From an uncultured Collinsella sp. (GTDB taxonomy: Bacteria > Actinomycetota > Coriobacteriia > Coriobacteriales > Coriobacteriaceae), in contig UQUG01000020.1 of the NCBI GenBank assembly GCA_900544205.1, positions 1 through 30,087 on the forward strand: a DNA stretch of 30,087 nucleotides, in the 5' to 3' direction. The notes under the pieces are model-generated. The model did no database searches. It had not been told where the DNA came from and was given only the letters and a program-made list of their open reading frames with translations. A program made the position numbers and the translations under genes. Below, piece by piece: positions 8,132-15,955 of the stretch; the stretch's first letter is position 1, and every line of letters begins with the position of its first letter.

Positions 8132-9007
8132 CTACTTCCAAACTGCGAGCGCTGCAGTGCCCAGGACGATGAGAGCGAGACCGATGGCGCTGCGTCGTGA
8201 GAGTTTTTCGTTGAATGCCAGGCGCGCAAATAGTACCGATACGACAATCGATAGTTTGTCGATCTGCACCACGACGCTCACCTGGCCTGTGGCGATGGCG
8301 TAGTAGTATAGCAGCCACGATGCGCCAGTCGCAATGCCCGATGCCGCGAGAAATACGAGTTCATAGCGGTCTACGTGCACGGCTTGGCCCATCTTGCCTT
8401 TAGCTGCCACGGTTGCCCATGACATAACCAGTACCACGCAGGTGCGGATTGCCGTGGCCAGGTTGGATTCGACGCCTTCGATGCCAGCCTTGGCAAGGAT
8501 GGACGTGAGCGCTGCGAACACGGCAGCGCCGAGGGCGTAAGCGAGCCAGGTCCGGTCTTGCTGCCGCTCGGGTCCGGCAGACTGCTTCTTCTCGATCATT
8601 AAAAACGTGCCGAGGGTGATGACAGCGGTTCCCACGAACTTAACCGCAAGGTTGCTCGTCTCGCCAAAAAGCACGATGGCGATCAGTGCAGCGAGTACGG
8701 TGCTCATCTTGTCGACCGGTACGACCTTATTGACGTCTCCGATGCCCAACGCCTTAAAGTAACAGATCCACGAAGCACCGGTAGCGAGTCCCGAGAGGAC
8801 GAGAAAGAGCCAGGATCTGGGTTCGATGCTGCCGATGGTTCCAATGGATCCAGAAATGCCCGCCATTGCCCAGGCGAAAACGAGCACCACGCAGGTGCGA
8901 ATAGCCGTCGCGACATCGGAGTCGGTCTGCTTGATGCCGCATTTGGCCAGGACAGATGTGACGCCGGCAAAGAAAGCCGACACAAATGCTGCTGCGACCC
9001 ACGACAC
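8132..9007 (-). CDS. EamA/DMT-family transporter with strong internal duplication
   Basis: A 291-residue protein with about ten hydrophobic segments, as usual for drug/metabolite transporters (two EamA halves). The halves are unusually alike: ATAIRTCVVLV occurs at about 34 and 184, and ATGASW near 75 and 226, followed by comparable V-x-K/DK segments. The substrate is unknown. The start is GTG at 9007 with GGGGAGG ten bases upstream. It is convergent with the EFR1-type gene and separated from the next gene on its own strand by the 450-base gene-free stretch; a TATCAT -10-like box lies at 9061-9066 on the minus strand. Confidence 0.9.
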   Translation of the reverse strand: MSWVAAAFVSAFFAGVTSVLAKCGIKQTDSDVATAIRTCVVLVFAWAMAGISGSIGTIGSIEPRSWLFLVLSGLATGASWICYFKALGIGDVNKVVPVDKMSTVLAALIAIVLFGETSNLAVKFVGTAVITLGTFLMIEKKQSAGPERQQDRTWLAYALGAAVFAALTSILAKAGIEGVESNLATAIRTCVVLVMSWATVAAKGKMGQAVHVDRYELVFLAASGIATGASWLLYYYAIATGQVSVVVQIDKLSIVVSVLFARLAFNEKLSRRSAIGLALIVLGTAALAVWK

Positions 9008-9145
9008 GGGTGAAATGCCTCCCCAAAGAACGACCGCGCCAGATTTACGGCGCTCGTCCGATGATACCGTCCCGCCATGAAGCTTTGGTATCGCTGTGGT
9101 GAGACAGGGGCCATAGTTCGAGAGGGCATTTGGTTAAGGCTCGAA

Positions 9146-9329
9146 TCGAAGGTGAATGGTTTTCCGCGAAGTGAACGAGTAAATCTGGACCCCTGGAACA
9201 TGCACACTTTTTTCGAACAAAACTGCAGGATTCTTAGACAAAAACCGCAGGAATTGAGTCCTTAAAAATGTCGATGCTACAGGGCACTGTTTTTACTCGT
9301 TCACTTCTCGGAAAAGTATTCACCTTCGA
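9146..9329. repeat. Inverted repeat with 38-bp arms and short direct repeats in the loop
   Basis: Arms 9146-9183 and 9292-9329 are reverse complements with 3 mismatches in 38. Similarity decays but continues inward, with shared ccctg and a T-run near 9208-9213 on one side and an A-run near 9264 on the other. The 108-base loop holds a direct repeat (CAAAACTGCAGGATTC near 9218 and CAAAAACCGCAGGAATT near 9239). No transposase or target-site duplication is recognisable. It could be a MITE-like element or two inverted copies of one dispersed repeat. Confidence 0.8.
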
Positions 9330-9414
9330 TATGCTGACGGTGTCTTTTTGGTTGCCAAGAACTAGACGGCCTGCTGTGAGGGGCGGTGGTGACGCTATGC
9401 CGCCTTGTTTCATT

Positions 9415-9448
9415 GAAAAAATAAGCGGGGTACCACCTAAGCTTTTTT
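9415..9448. terminator. Probable bidirectional intrinsic terminator
   Basis: AAGC (9423-9426) pairs with GCTT (9441-9444), with a GG/CC extension inside. On the minus strand a T-rich run follows (complement of 9415-9421, six Ts in seven), ending the ABC permease transcript. On the plus strand TTTTTT follows at 9443-9448. The stem is short, so this is moderate evidence. Confidence 0.5.
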
Positions 9449-9457
9449 AGCTGTCGA

Positions 9458-10156
9458 TTACAGATCGCGTACTCGATAAACCTTGGTGCTGACAGCGCAG
9501 CTGATTGCACATAGTGCGAGCGCCAGTACTGCAATTCCTGCACACAGACAGCCAAGGACGGCGGGATCGGGATTCGCTCCGGCAATCGACATGAGCCAGT
9601 TGCTGATGGGGTTGGAGGAGCTCAGCGTGGCCATGGCAAGGCATCCGAGCATGGCAAACAGGCCAACGGATAGGCGCAGCGCCTCCATGTGTCCAAATCG
9701 AAAGAACAGTGGCTGCGCCAAAAACACCATCATGAGGGAGATGAGCATCGATGCTGCCGAGGCGATTGCGATTTCAAAGACCGTCTGTCCTGTCGAAGGA
9801 ATGCCCGCGCTGTTGAAGAGCGGGATGGCGACGACACTCAAAAGCGTAGCTGCACATGCCATGACGGCGGAGAAGGCAATAACGCTCAGGTAGCGTGCGC
9901 AGATGATGTCTTTGCGCGAGAAGGGCAGCGTTGCCCGGTAGCGCTCCCAACCGTTTTGATTGTCGAAACCGGCCAGTGAGTTCATGACCATGATAGGCGA
10001 CATGGCGCTGACCGCGCAGGCGCCAGCACTCATGCCAGAGTCACCGTCCGATGCGTTGGCGAGGGTCAACACGACGAAGATGAACAAGCCGACGCCCGCA
10101 ATGCTCGGGATAAGCGAACGAGCGATGGCGAGCTCGGACATAAAGGCGCGTTTCAT
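9458..10156 (-). CDS. ABC-2 type transporter permease (YtrC/D-like)
   Basis: A 232-residue membrane protein with about six hydrophobic helices. After the second helix it has the segment GWERYRATLPFSRKDIICARYL, typical of small ABC-2 permeases encoded beside YtrA-type regulators. It should form the channel of an exporter with the adjacent ATPase; the substrate is unknown (relatives respond to cell-wall-active antibiotics or peptides, which is family knowledge only). Its ATG overlaps the ATPase stop in an ATGA (10153-10156), so translation is coupled. It is the last gene of the GntR-ATPase-permease operon and is followed by the hairpin at 9415-9448. Confidence 0.88.
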   Translation of the reverse strand: MKRAFMSELAIARSLIPSIAGVGLFIFVVLTLANASDGDSGMSAGACAVSAMSPIMVMNSLAGFDNQNGWERYRATLPFSRKDIICARYLSVIAFSAVMACAATLLSVVAIPLFNSAGIPSTGQTVFEIAIASAASMLISLMMVFLAQPLFFRFGHMEALRLSVGLFAMLGCLAMATLSSSNPISNWLMSIAGANPDPAVLGCLCAGIAVLALALCAISCAVSTKVYRVRDL

Positions 10157-11034
10157 TTCGAAGCTCCTTTCAGCATGAGGCGAAGATAGTCATCAATGGT
10201 TGCCCGATCGCAGGGAATCTCGGGGAAGGCCTCGAGCGTATCGCGACGGTTGGGCACGAGCACGTCCACGCTGTAGGCATGGCGGGCGGCACGGGCGCCT
10301 TCGACGCAAGCCATAAGCTCGGCGGCCTGTGCTTGGGTACAGTGGGCGATGCCAGCGCGGTCGGTAATATCCTCGCGCGGCAGGTCAAAAATAATCGAGC
10401 CATTATCGATGCAGATGGCGCGGTCGGCGGCGCGATCGAGGTCGGACGTAATGTGGCTCGAGAGCAGCACGCTGTGCTGGCCGTCGGCGACAAAGGCAAG
10501 CAGCTCATCAAGCAGCTCCTCGCGTGCCATGGGATCGAGGCCCGCGGTGGCTTCGTCCAAAACGAGCAGTTTGGCCTTGTGGCTGAGCGCGCAGGCAAGC
10601 TGCAGCTTCATGCCCATGCCGCGGGAGAGGTCCTTGACCTTTGCCTTGGGATCGAGGCCAAATCGGTCGATGAGGCTGGAGAAGGTGTCGTGGCTCCAGG
10701 TGGGGTATGCCGGGCTTACGAGTGCCTCAACTTCGGTCACCTTGAGTGTGGAAGGGAAGGGGCATGTGTCCAGCACGAGGCCGACACGAGTGCGCAGGCA
10801 ACGCTGCGTTTCATCGGGCGCGTCGGCGCCACAGCGCTGCCCAAACAGGTGCACCTCGCCGGCATCGAGCTTTATAAGCCCGAGCGCGGCTCGAATCGTC
10901 GTGGTTTTGCCGGCGCCGTTTGCGCCCACAAAGCCAACAATCTGGCCGGGCTCCACGGCGAGCGTGACATCGCGTAGTGAAAAGCGGTCGCTCACACGGC
11001 GTGAGATACCTTTGAGTTCTAGCAAGTTCTGCAT
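10153..11034 (-). CDS. ABC transporter ATP-binding protein (YtrB-like)
   Basis: A 293-residue nucleotide-binding subunit. Walker A GANGAGKTT starts at residue 37, the ABC signature LSRGM is at 136-140 (Arg in place of the usual second G-type residue), Walker B LLVLDEATAGLD has catalytic Glu161, and the switch His is in LLSSHI near 193. It powers the adjacent ABC-2 permease in the cytoplasmic membrane. The C-terminal 80 residues after the core are the usual short extension of this family. ATG 11034 has AGAAAGG upstream. It lies 23 bases after the regulator gene and overlaps the permease start by 4 bases. Confidence 0.93.
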   Translation of the reverse strand: MQNLLELKGISRRVSDRFSLRDVTLAVEPGQIVGFVGANGAGKTTTIRAALGLIKLDAGEVHLFGQRCGADAPDETQRCLRTRVGLVLDTCPFPSTLKVTEVEALVSPAYPTWSHDTFSSLIDRFGLDPKAKVKDLSRGMGMKLQLACALSHKAKLLVLDEATAGLDPMAREELLDELLAFVADGQHSVLLSSHITSDLDRAADRAICIDNGSIIFDLPREDITDRAGIAHCTQAQAAELMACVEGARAARHAYSVDVLVPNRRDTLEAFPEIPCDRATIDDYLRLMLKGASK

Positions 11035-11057
11035 GGTATAGCCTTTCTTGCAGATGG

Positions 11058-11438
11058 CTACTGCATGGTTTCGGGGGCTACCAGGTCGAGCATCTCGTGC
11101 AGCTTGTCGCGTGTGACGCCCAGGGTTCCGGCTTGGCTTGCCGCTTTCGCAAGTAGCTCTTCGATATGGCAGAGCTGGTTTTCGCGCAAGAGCTCCTGGT
11201 TGCCCTCGGCGACAAAACAGCCCTTGCCCTGCACGGTGCAGATAAAACCGAGCTGCTCCAGGTCGGCGTAGGCGCGCTTGGTGGTGATGACGCTCACGCC
11301 AAGGTCGCTCGCGAGTGCACGGATGCTGGGGAGTTTGGCTCCCGCAGCGAGCGTACCCGATAAGATCTGAGCTTTGACCTGCGAGGATATCTGTTCGTAG
11401 ATGGGCTTATTGCTCGAATTGGATAGGATGATGTCCAC
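11058..11438 (-). CDS. GntR-family transcriptional regulator, YtrA type
   Basis: A 126-residue protein: an N-terminal winged helix (about 8-75, with KPIYEQISSQVKAQILSG, LPSIRALASDLGVS and the wing QGKGCFV) plus a short C-terminal helical dimerisation segment. The small size and position at the head of an ABC exporter operon match the YtrA subfamily, which lacks a large effector domain. It is expected to repress its own operon. The start is GTG 11438 with AAGGAG at 7 bases. The palindromic site over the promoter at 11466-11499 is the likely target. Confidence 0.9.
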   Translation of the reverse strand: MDIILSNSSNKPIYEQISSQVKAQILSGTLAAGAKLPSIRALASDLGVSVITTKRAYADLEQLGFICTVQGKGCFVAEGNQELLRENQLCHIEELLAKAASQAGTLGVTRDKLHEMLDLVAPETMQ

Positions 11439-11465
11439 AGCGGCTCCTTAGCTGTTGGGCTACAC

Positions 11466-11516
11466 GTGTATATAACCGGTAAACACAGTATATATACACT
11501 ATGCACAGTTATGCAA
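11466..11516 (-). promoter_or_regulatory. Promoter with overlapping inverted-repeat operator for the YtrA-like operon
   Basis: On the minus strand -35 TTGCAT (11511-11516), an 18-bp spacer and -10 TATACT (11487-11492). A perfect inverted repeat GTGTATATA (11466-11474) / TATATACAC (11491-11499) with a 16-base spacer straddles the -10 and start region. The left end is also a palindrome, TACACGTGTA at 11461-11470. The arrangement fits autorepression by the GntR protein encoded 28 bases downstream. Confidence 0.75.
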
Positions 11517-11548
11517 GAGGCAAATAGGGATTGTCCGCTCGTTCATTC

Positions 11549-11764
11549 ATCTCAATCTGTAACATCTGGAACCGATTTGGACGGCTACCTGTTACAGATT
11601 GAGATTTTGCTGGCGGGCCCCACCTGTTTGTCTAAATCTGTAACAACTGGAGAAGATTTTGCTGCTAGATGTTACAGATTGAGATCTTTCTGGGACGCCC
11701 ACCTGTTTGTCTAAATCCGTAACAGGTAGAGGTTCAAAAACCGTCTAGATGTTACAGATCGAGA
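11549..11764. repeat. Three tandem palindromic repeats with 80-base period
   Basis: Each unit is a stem-loop with arms based on TCTCAATCTGTAACA and its complement around a 24-25-base loop. Unit 1: arms 11549-11564 and 11590-11605, 16 bp perfect. Unit 2: 11631-11645 and 11670-11684, one mismatch. Unit 3: 11710-11724 and 11750-11764, three mismatches. Right arms start at 11590, 11670 and 11750, an exact 80-base spacing. The stretch CCACCTGTTTGTCTAAATC is shared before units 2 and 3. Confidence 0.88.
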
Positions 11765-11908
11765 CAAACTGCTGCGGAGTGCCGCCATCGACTGCTACCC
11801 AGGCTCCATCTGATGAATTTGTCCTGATAGGTGCCCTATGGCGGGATTTCGCGGCTACAATAGTGCGGTTACAACGACGTAATGCACTCAATGCAAGAAA
11901 GGATCCGC

Positions 11909-13522
<1,614 letters not shown>

Positions 13523-13528
13523 CGCATC

Positions 13529-13558
13529 GGCGCGGTGGCCCTGCGGGGCTGCCGCGCC
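13529..13558 (+). terminator. GC-rich hairpin after prfC
   Basis: GGCGCGGTGGCCC pairs with the following GGGCTGCCGCGCC segment over 13 pairs with two G-T wobbles and a 4-nt loop. It starts 7 bases after the stop codon. No T-tract follows, so termination here is inferred from position. Confidence 0.55.
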
Positions 13559-13564
13559 GGTTGC

Positions 13565-13593
13565 TTGCCTGATGCCGTGTGAGCGGCTATCAT
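13565..13593 (+). promoter_or_regulatory. Promoter for the VUT-family transporter gene
   Basis: -35 TTGCCT (13565-13570), exact 17-bp spacer, -10 TATCAT (13588-13593). Transcription would start near 13600 and give an 80-base leader that contains the riboswitch-like structure. Confidence 0.6.
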
Positions 13594-13622
13594 ACCCACC
13601 GTCGTCTTAAGACCGAGGCGTC

Positions 13623-13672
13623 CGAGCAGTTCGGGTCCGATATCCTGCTCGTTAAACCTAAAACCAAAGGAG
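13623..13672 (+). promoter_or_regulatory. Candidate preQ1-type riboswitch leader
   Basis: A 7-bp stem CGAGCAG (13623-13629) / CTGCTCG (13645-13651) closes a 15-base loop and is followed by an A-rich tail, TTAAACCTAAAACCAAAGG, that runs into the ribosome-binding site (AAAGGAG) of the queuosine-precursor-type transporter gene. A hairpin plus A-rich pseudoknot tail that captures the Shine-Dalgarno is the layout of class I preQ1 aptamers. The loop is longer than in the well-known examples and I did not match the consensus base by base. Confidence 0.4.
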
Positions 13673-13678
13673 TACATA

Positions 13679-14401
13679 ATGATCAAGAAGGTCATGGAGG
13701 ACTATAAGGTCCTGTTGCGGAGCATTCCCGCGGCAACGGTTTCGCTGTTTTTCGTGAGCGTCATCATGATGAACCTGCTGGCCAACAAGGAGCTCATCAG
13801 CCTGCCGTATCTGGCACTCGATTGCGGCTTTGTGGTGAGCTGGGTTTCGTTTTTGTGCCAGGACATGATCTGCAAGCGCTTTGGCGCCAAGGCATCCATC
13901 AAAATCTCTATCCTCGCGCTGCTGGTCAACCTTGCAGTGAGCCTGTGCTTTTGGGCATGCTCGCTCACGCCCGGCATGTGGGGCGCCTACTACGACACGG
14001 GCATGATCGAGGTCAACACCGCCCTTAACGCCACCATCGGCGGCACCTGGTACGTGGTGCTGGGCTCTTCGCTGGCAATGCTCGTCTCTGCCGTGGTTAA
14101 CTCCACGCTCAACCAGTCGCTCGGCCATATGCTCAAAAAGAATAACTTTGCGAGCTTTGCCTTCCGTTCCTATGTGTCCACGGGTGTTGGCCAGTTTATC
14201 GACAACCTGGTCTTCGCCATTGTGGTGAGCCACACGTTCTTTGGTTGGACCTGGGTGCAGGTCCTAATGTGCTCGCTGACCGGCGCTGTTGCCGAGCTGC
14301 TGTGCGAGGTCTTCCTGAGCCCCGTGGGCTACAAGGTCGTGCGCGGCTGGGAGCGCGAGAACGTGGGCTCCGAGTACCTCGAGCGCCACGCAACCGCCTA
14401 A
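13679..14401 (+). CDS. VUT-family (YhhQ-like) queuosine precursor transporter
   Basis: A 240-residue membrane protein with about six hydrophobic helices. The pattern VIMMNLLANKELISL, FVVSWVSFLCQDMICKRFGAK and VGQFIDNLVFAIV matches the vitamin-uptake-transporter/YhhQ family. YhhQ members import queuosine precursors (preQ0/preQ1) for tRNA modification. The riboswitch-like leader just upstream supports this. ATG 13679 has AAAGGAG at 6 bases. The SDR gene follows 9 bases after the stop, with its own ribosome-binding site, so they form a two-gene operon, although a shared role is not obvious. Confidence 0.88.
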   Translation: MIKKVMEDYKVLLRSIPAATVSLFFVSVIMMNLLANKELISLPYLALDCGFVVSWVSFLCQDMICKRFGAKASIKISILALLVNLAVSLCFWACSLTPGMWGAYYDTGMIEVNTALNATIGGTWYVVLGSSLAMLVSAVVNSTLNQSLGHMLKKNNFASFAFRSYVSTGVGQFIDNLVFAIVVSHTFFGWTWVQVLMCSLTGAVAELLCEVFLSPVGYKVVRGWERENVGSEYLERHATA

Positions 14402-14410
14402 GGAGCAAGT

Positions 14411-15091
14411 ATGCGGGTTTTGATCACGGGCGCTTCGGGCGGTATCGGAGCCGCATGCGTGCAGCGTTTTTTAGACGAGGGTCACGAGGTCGTTGGCTTT
14501 GATCTGCTGCCGGCGGCGATCGAACACGAGCGCTACCGCCATCTGATCGTTGATGTCCGCGAGCCGGACTCGTTTCCAGGCGACCTTGAACCCCAGGTAA
14601 TCGCGAACGTTGCCGGTACGCAGGATTCGGCGGACGACATCGCCGCCAACCTGCGTGGCACCATCAACGTGACCGAGCGCTACGCCTTTGTGGGGGAGGG
14701 GCTTGCCGCCAAGCCTGCGCCGGCTATCAAATCCGTGGTCAATGTGGGGTCGGCGAGCGGGCATACGGGATCGGAGTTTCCCGCCTATGCCGCCAGCAAG
14801 GGCGGCGTTATCGCCTACACCAAGAACCTTGCAAACCGCCTGGCACCGCAGGCTATCGCCAACAGTGTGGACCCGGGTGGCGTTATCACGCCGCTCAACC
14901 GTTGCGTGATGGAAGACGAACACCTGTGGAACCAGATTATGGAGCTCACGCCGCTTAAGCGCTGGGCCACCGCCCAAGAGATCGCCGAGTGGATCTACTT
15001 TGTGGGCGTGACCAACCGGTTTATGACCGGGCAGAGTCTGCTAATCGATGGCGGCGAGGCCGGCCGCACGCAATTTATTTGGCCCGAATAG
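14411..15091 (+). CDS. Short-chain dehydrogenase/reductase
   Basis: A 226-residue classical-type SDR. NAD(P)-binding motif TGASGGIG at 6-13, NVAG near 68, catalytic Ser in NVGSASG near 113, and Tyr126/Lys130 in YAASK, with C-terminal GQSLLIDGGE as usual. The residue after strand beta-2 is Asp (VGFDLL), which usually favours NAD over NADP. The sequence resembles 3-alpha-hydroxysteroid-dehydrogenase-like SDRs, but the substrate cannot be assigned. It is shorter than the roughly 250-residue norm. AAGGAG lies 6 bases before ATG 14411, and the gene ends at a good terminator. Confidence 0.88.
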   Translation: MRVLITGASGGIGAACVQRFLDEGHEVVGFDLLPAAIEHERYRHLIVDVREPDSFPGDLEPQVIANVAGTQDSADDIAANLRGTINVTERYAFVGEGLAAKPAPAIKSVVNVGSASGHTGSEFPAYAASKGGVIAYTKNLANRLAPQAIANSVDPGGVITPLNRCVMEDEHLWNQIMELTPLKRWATAQEIAEWIYFVGVTNRFMTGQSLLIDGGEAGRTQFIWPE

Positions 15092-15096
15092 GAAAC

Positions 15097-15128
15097 GCGC
15101 CCGATGGAAAGCCGTCGGGCGCATTTTT
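15097..15128 (+). terminator. Intrinsic terminator after the SDR gene
   Basis: GCGCCCGA (15097-15104) pairs with TCGGGCGC (15115-15122), followed by ATTTTT. It begins 5 bases after the SDR stop and lies 13 bases from the stop of the convergent uracil-DNA glycosylase gene, so it may serve both directions. Confidence 0.85.
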
Positions 15129-15141
15129 GATGTATCGATTT

Positions 15142-15867
15142 TTAGTCGAGGCAAGTCCAGTTGACGGGGGTCGAGCCGTGCTGTTCGAGTAGCCGATTGG
15201 CAGCGGAGAAGGGACGCGACCCCATAAAGGCGGGGAGTTCTGCCGTGGCACGGTTGGCCGAAAGCGGCGAGGGGTGTGTGGAGGCCAGGCAGAACTTGCC
15301 GGTTGCCTTGCCCGCACCAGTTGCGACGAGCTTGCCTTCGACCATCTGCTGGGCAAAGCGACCCCAAGCCAAAAAGACGACCGGCTGGGACAGCTGGCAG
15401 CAGCGTTCGATAACGTAGTCGGTGAGCGTGCTCCAGCCCAGCTTGGCGTGCGAGTTCGCGGCATGCTCACGCACAGTGAGCGTGGTGTTGAGAAGCAGGA
15501 CGCCCTGTTGTGCCCATGGCGTTAGGTCTCCCGTGGCGGGAATGGGGCAACCCAGATCGGCATTGAGTTCCTTGTAGATGTTGCGCAAACTCGGCGGCAG
15601 CTTGGTTTGTGTCGCGGGGACCGAGAACGACAGTCCCATGGCCTGGTTGGGTCCGTGATAGGGGTCTTGACCCAAGATGACAACTTTGACCTGGTCGGCC
15701 GGCGTGTAGGCGAGGGCATTGAGGATGTCGTCTTGTGCCGGGTAGATGGTTTGCTCGGCACGCAAAAGGGCGATGCGTTCGAGCAGCTGGTTCGTAGTGT
15801 CACGTACCGGCTGTGGCGCATCGCCCAACCAAGTTGCTATGTTGCGGTCGCGGGTCGCGGCGTCCAT
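15142..15867 (-). CDS. ung: Uracil-DNA glycosylase, family 1
   Basis: A 241-residue base-excision-repair enzyme that removes uracil from DNA. The water-activating motif GQDPYHGPNQAMG starts at 66 (catalytic Asp68), the uracil-reading segment LLLNTTLTV lies at 124-132, and the leucine-loop motif HPSPLSA at 198-204. Length is normal. ATG 15867 has AAAGGAG 4 bases upstream. A TACAAT -10 box on the minus strand (15903-15908) lies 36 bases before the start, so it may have its own promoter separate from the DMT gene 88 bases upstream. Confidence 0.95.
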   Translation of the reverse strand: MDAATRDRNIATWLGDAPQPVRDTTNQLLERIALLRAEQTIYPAQDDILNALAYTPADQVKVVILGQDPYHGPNQAMGLSFSVPATQTKLPPSLRNIYKELNADLGCPIPATGDLTPWAQQGVLLLNTTLTVREHAANSHAKLGWSTLTDYVIERCCQLSQPVVFLAWGRFAQQMVEGKLVATGAGKATGKFCLASTHPSPLSANRATAELPAFMGSRPFSAANRLLEQHGSTPVNWTCLD

Positions 15868-15902
15868 GGGGCTCCTTTACGTCAGATGCTCTGTCGGTAT
15901 CT

Positions 15903-15908
15903 ATTGTA
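15903..15908 (-). promoter_or_regulatory. -10 box for the uracil-DNA glycosylase gene
   Basis: TACAAT on the minus strand, 36 bases before the ung start codon. No convincing -35 is present; the flanking AAAGGC/GCCTTT inverted repeat (15908-15927) could end the upstream DMT transcript. Confidence 0.4.
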
Positions 15909-15955
15909 AAGGCGTACCGGTTGCCTTTATGCCACGGCCGTATGAAGAGTGGGGT

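Larger units (their letters stand above)
9008..9457. other. 450-base stretch without a gene, holding a long inverted repeat and a terminator
   Basis: No reading frame here has both a ribosome-binding site and recognisable protein character. The left part (9008-9140) probably carries the promoter of the DMT transporter gene on the minus strand. The middle (9146-9329) is a long inverted repeat described separately. The right end (9415-9448) is a terminator-like hairpin. Two open frames over the inverted repeat encode similar peptides because they read its two arms; they are not treated as genes. Confidence 0.6.
11439..11908. other. 470-base intergenic stretch between the divergent ABC operon and prfC
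   Basis: It holds the ABC operon promoter/operator (11466-11516), an array of three palindromic repeats (11549-11764), and a TACAAT -10-like hexamer at 11856-11861 for prfC. No -35 of quality is found at 17 bp from that hexamer. No gene is supported here. Confidence 0.6.

Noticed and set aside
9423..9444. AGGTGGTACC on the minus strand resembles the T-box antiterminator motif
   Set aside because: Only about 15 bases separate it from the upstream permease stop, so there is no room for a stem I, and no tRNA-related gene follows; a short terminator hairpin explains it.
8704..9450. Two open frames encode similar peptides (FTRSL.GK.FTFD)
   Set aside because: They read the two arms of the 9146-9329 inverted repeat; identity is at nucleotide level including third positions and there is no ribosome-binding site.
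11549..11764. Regularly spaced repeats suggest a CRISPR array
   Set aside because: Each unit is a full stem-loop with two arms of the same palindrome, the period is 80 bases, only three units exist, and no cas genes are present.
14411..15091. Hydroxysteroid dehydrogenase (bile-acid) assignment for the SDR
   Set aside because: Only generic SDR motifs are visible; the protein is shorter than typical and no substrate evidence exists.
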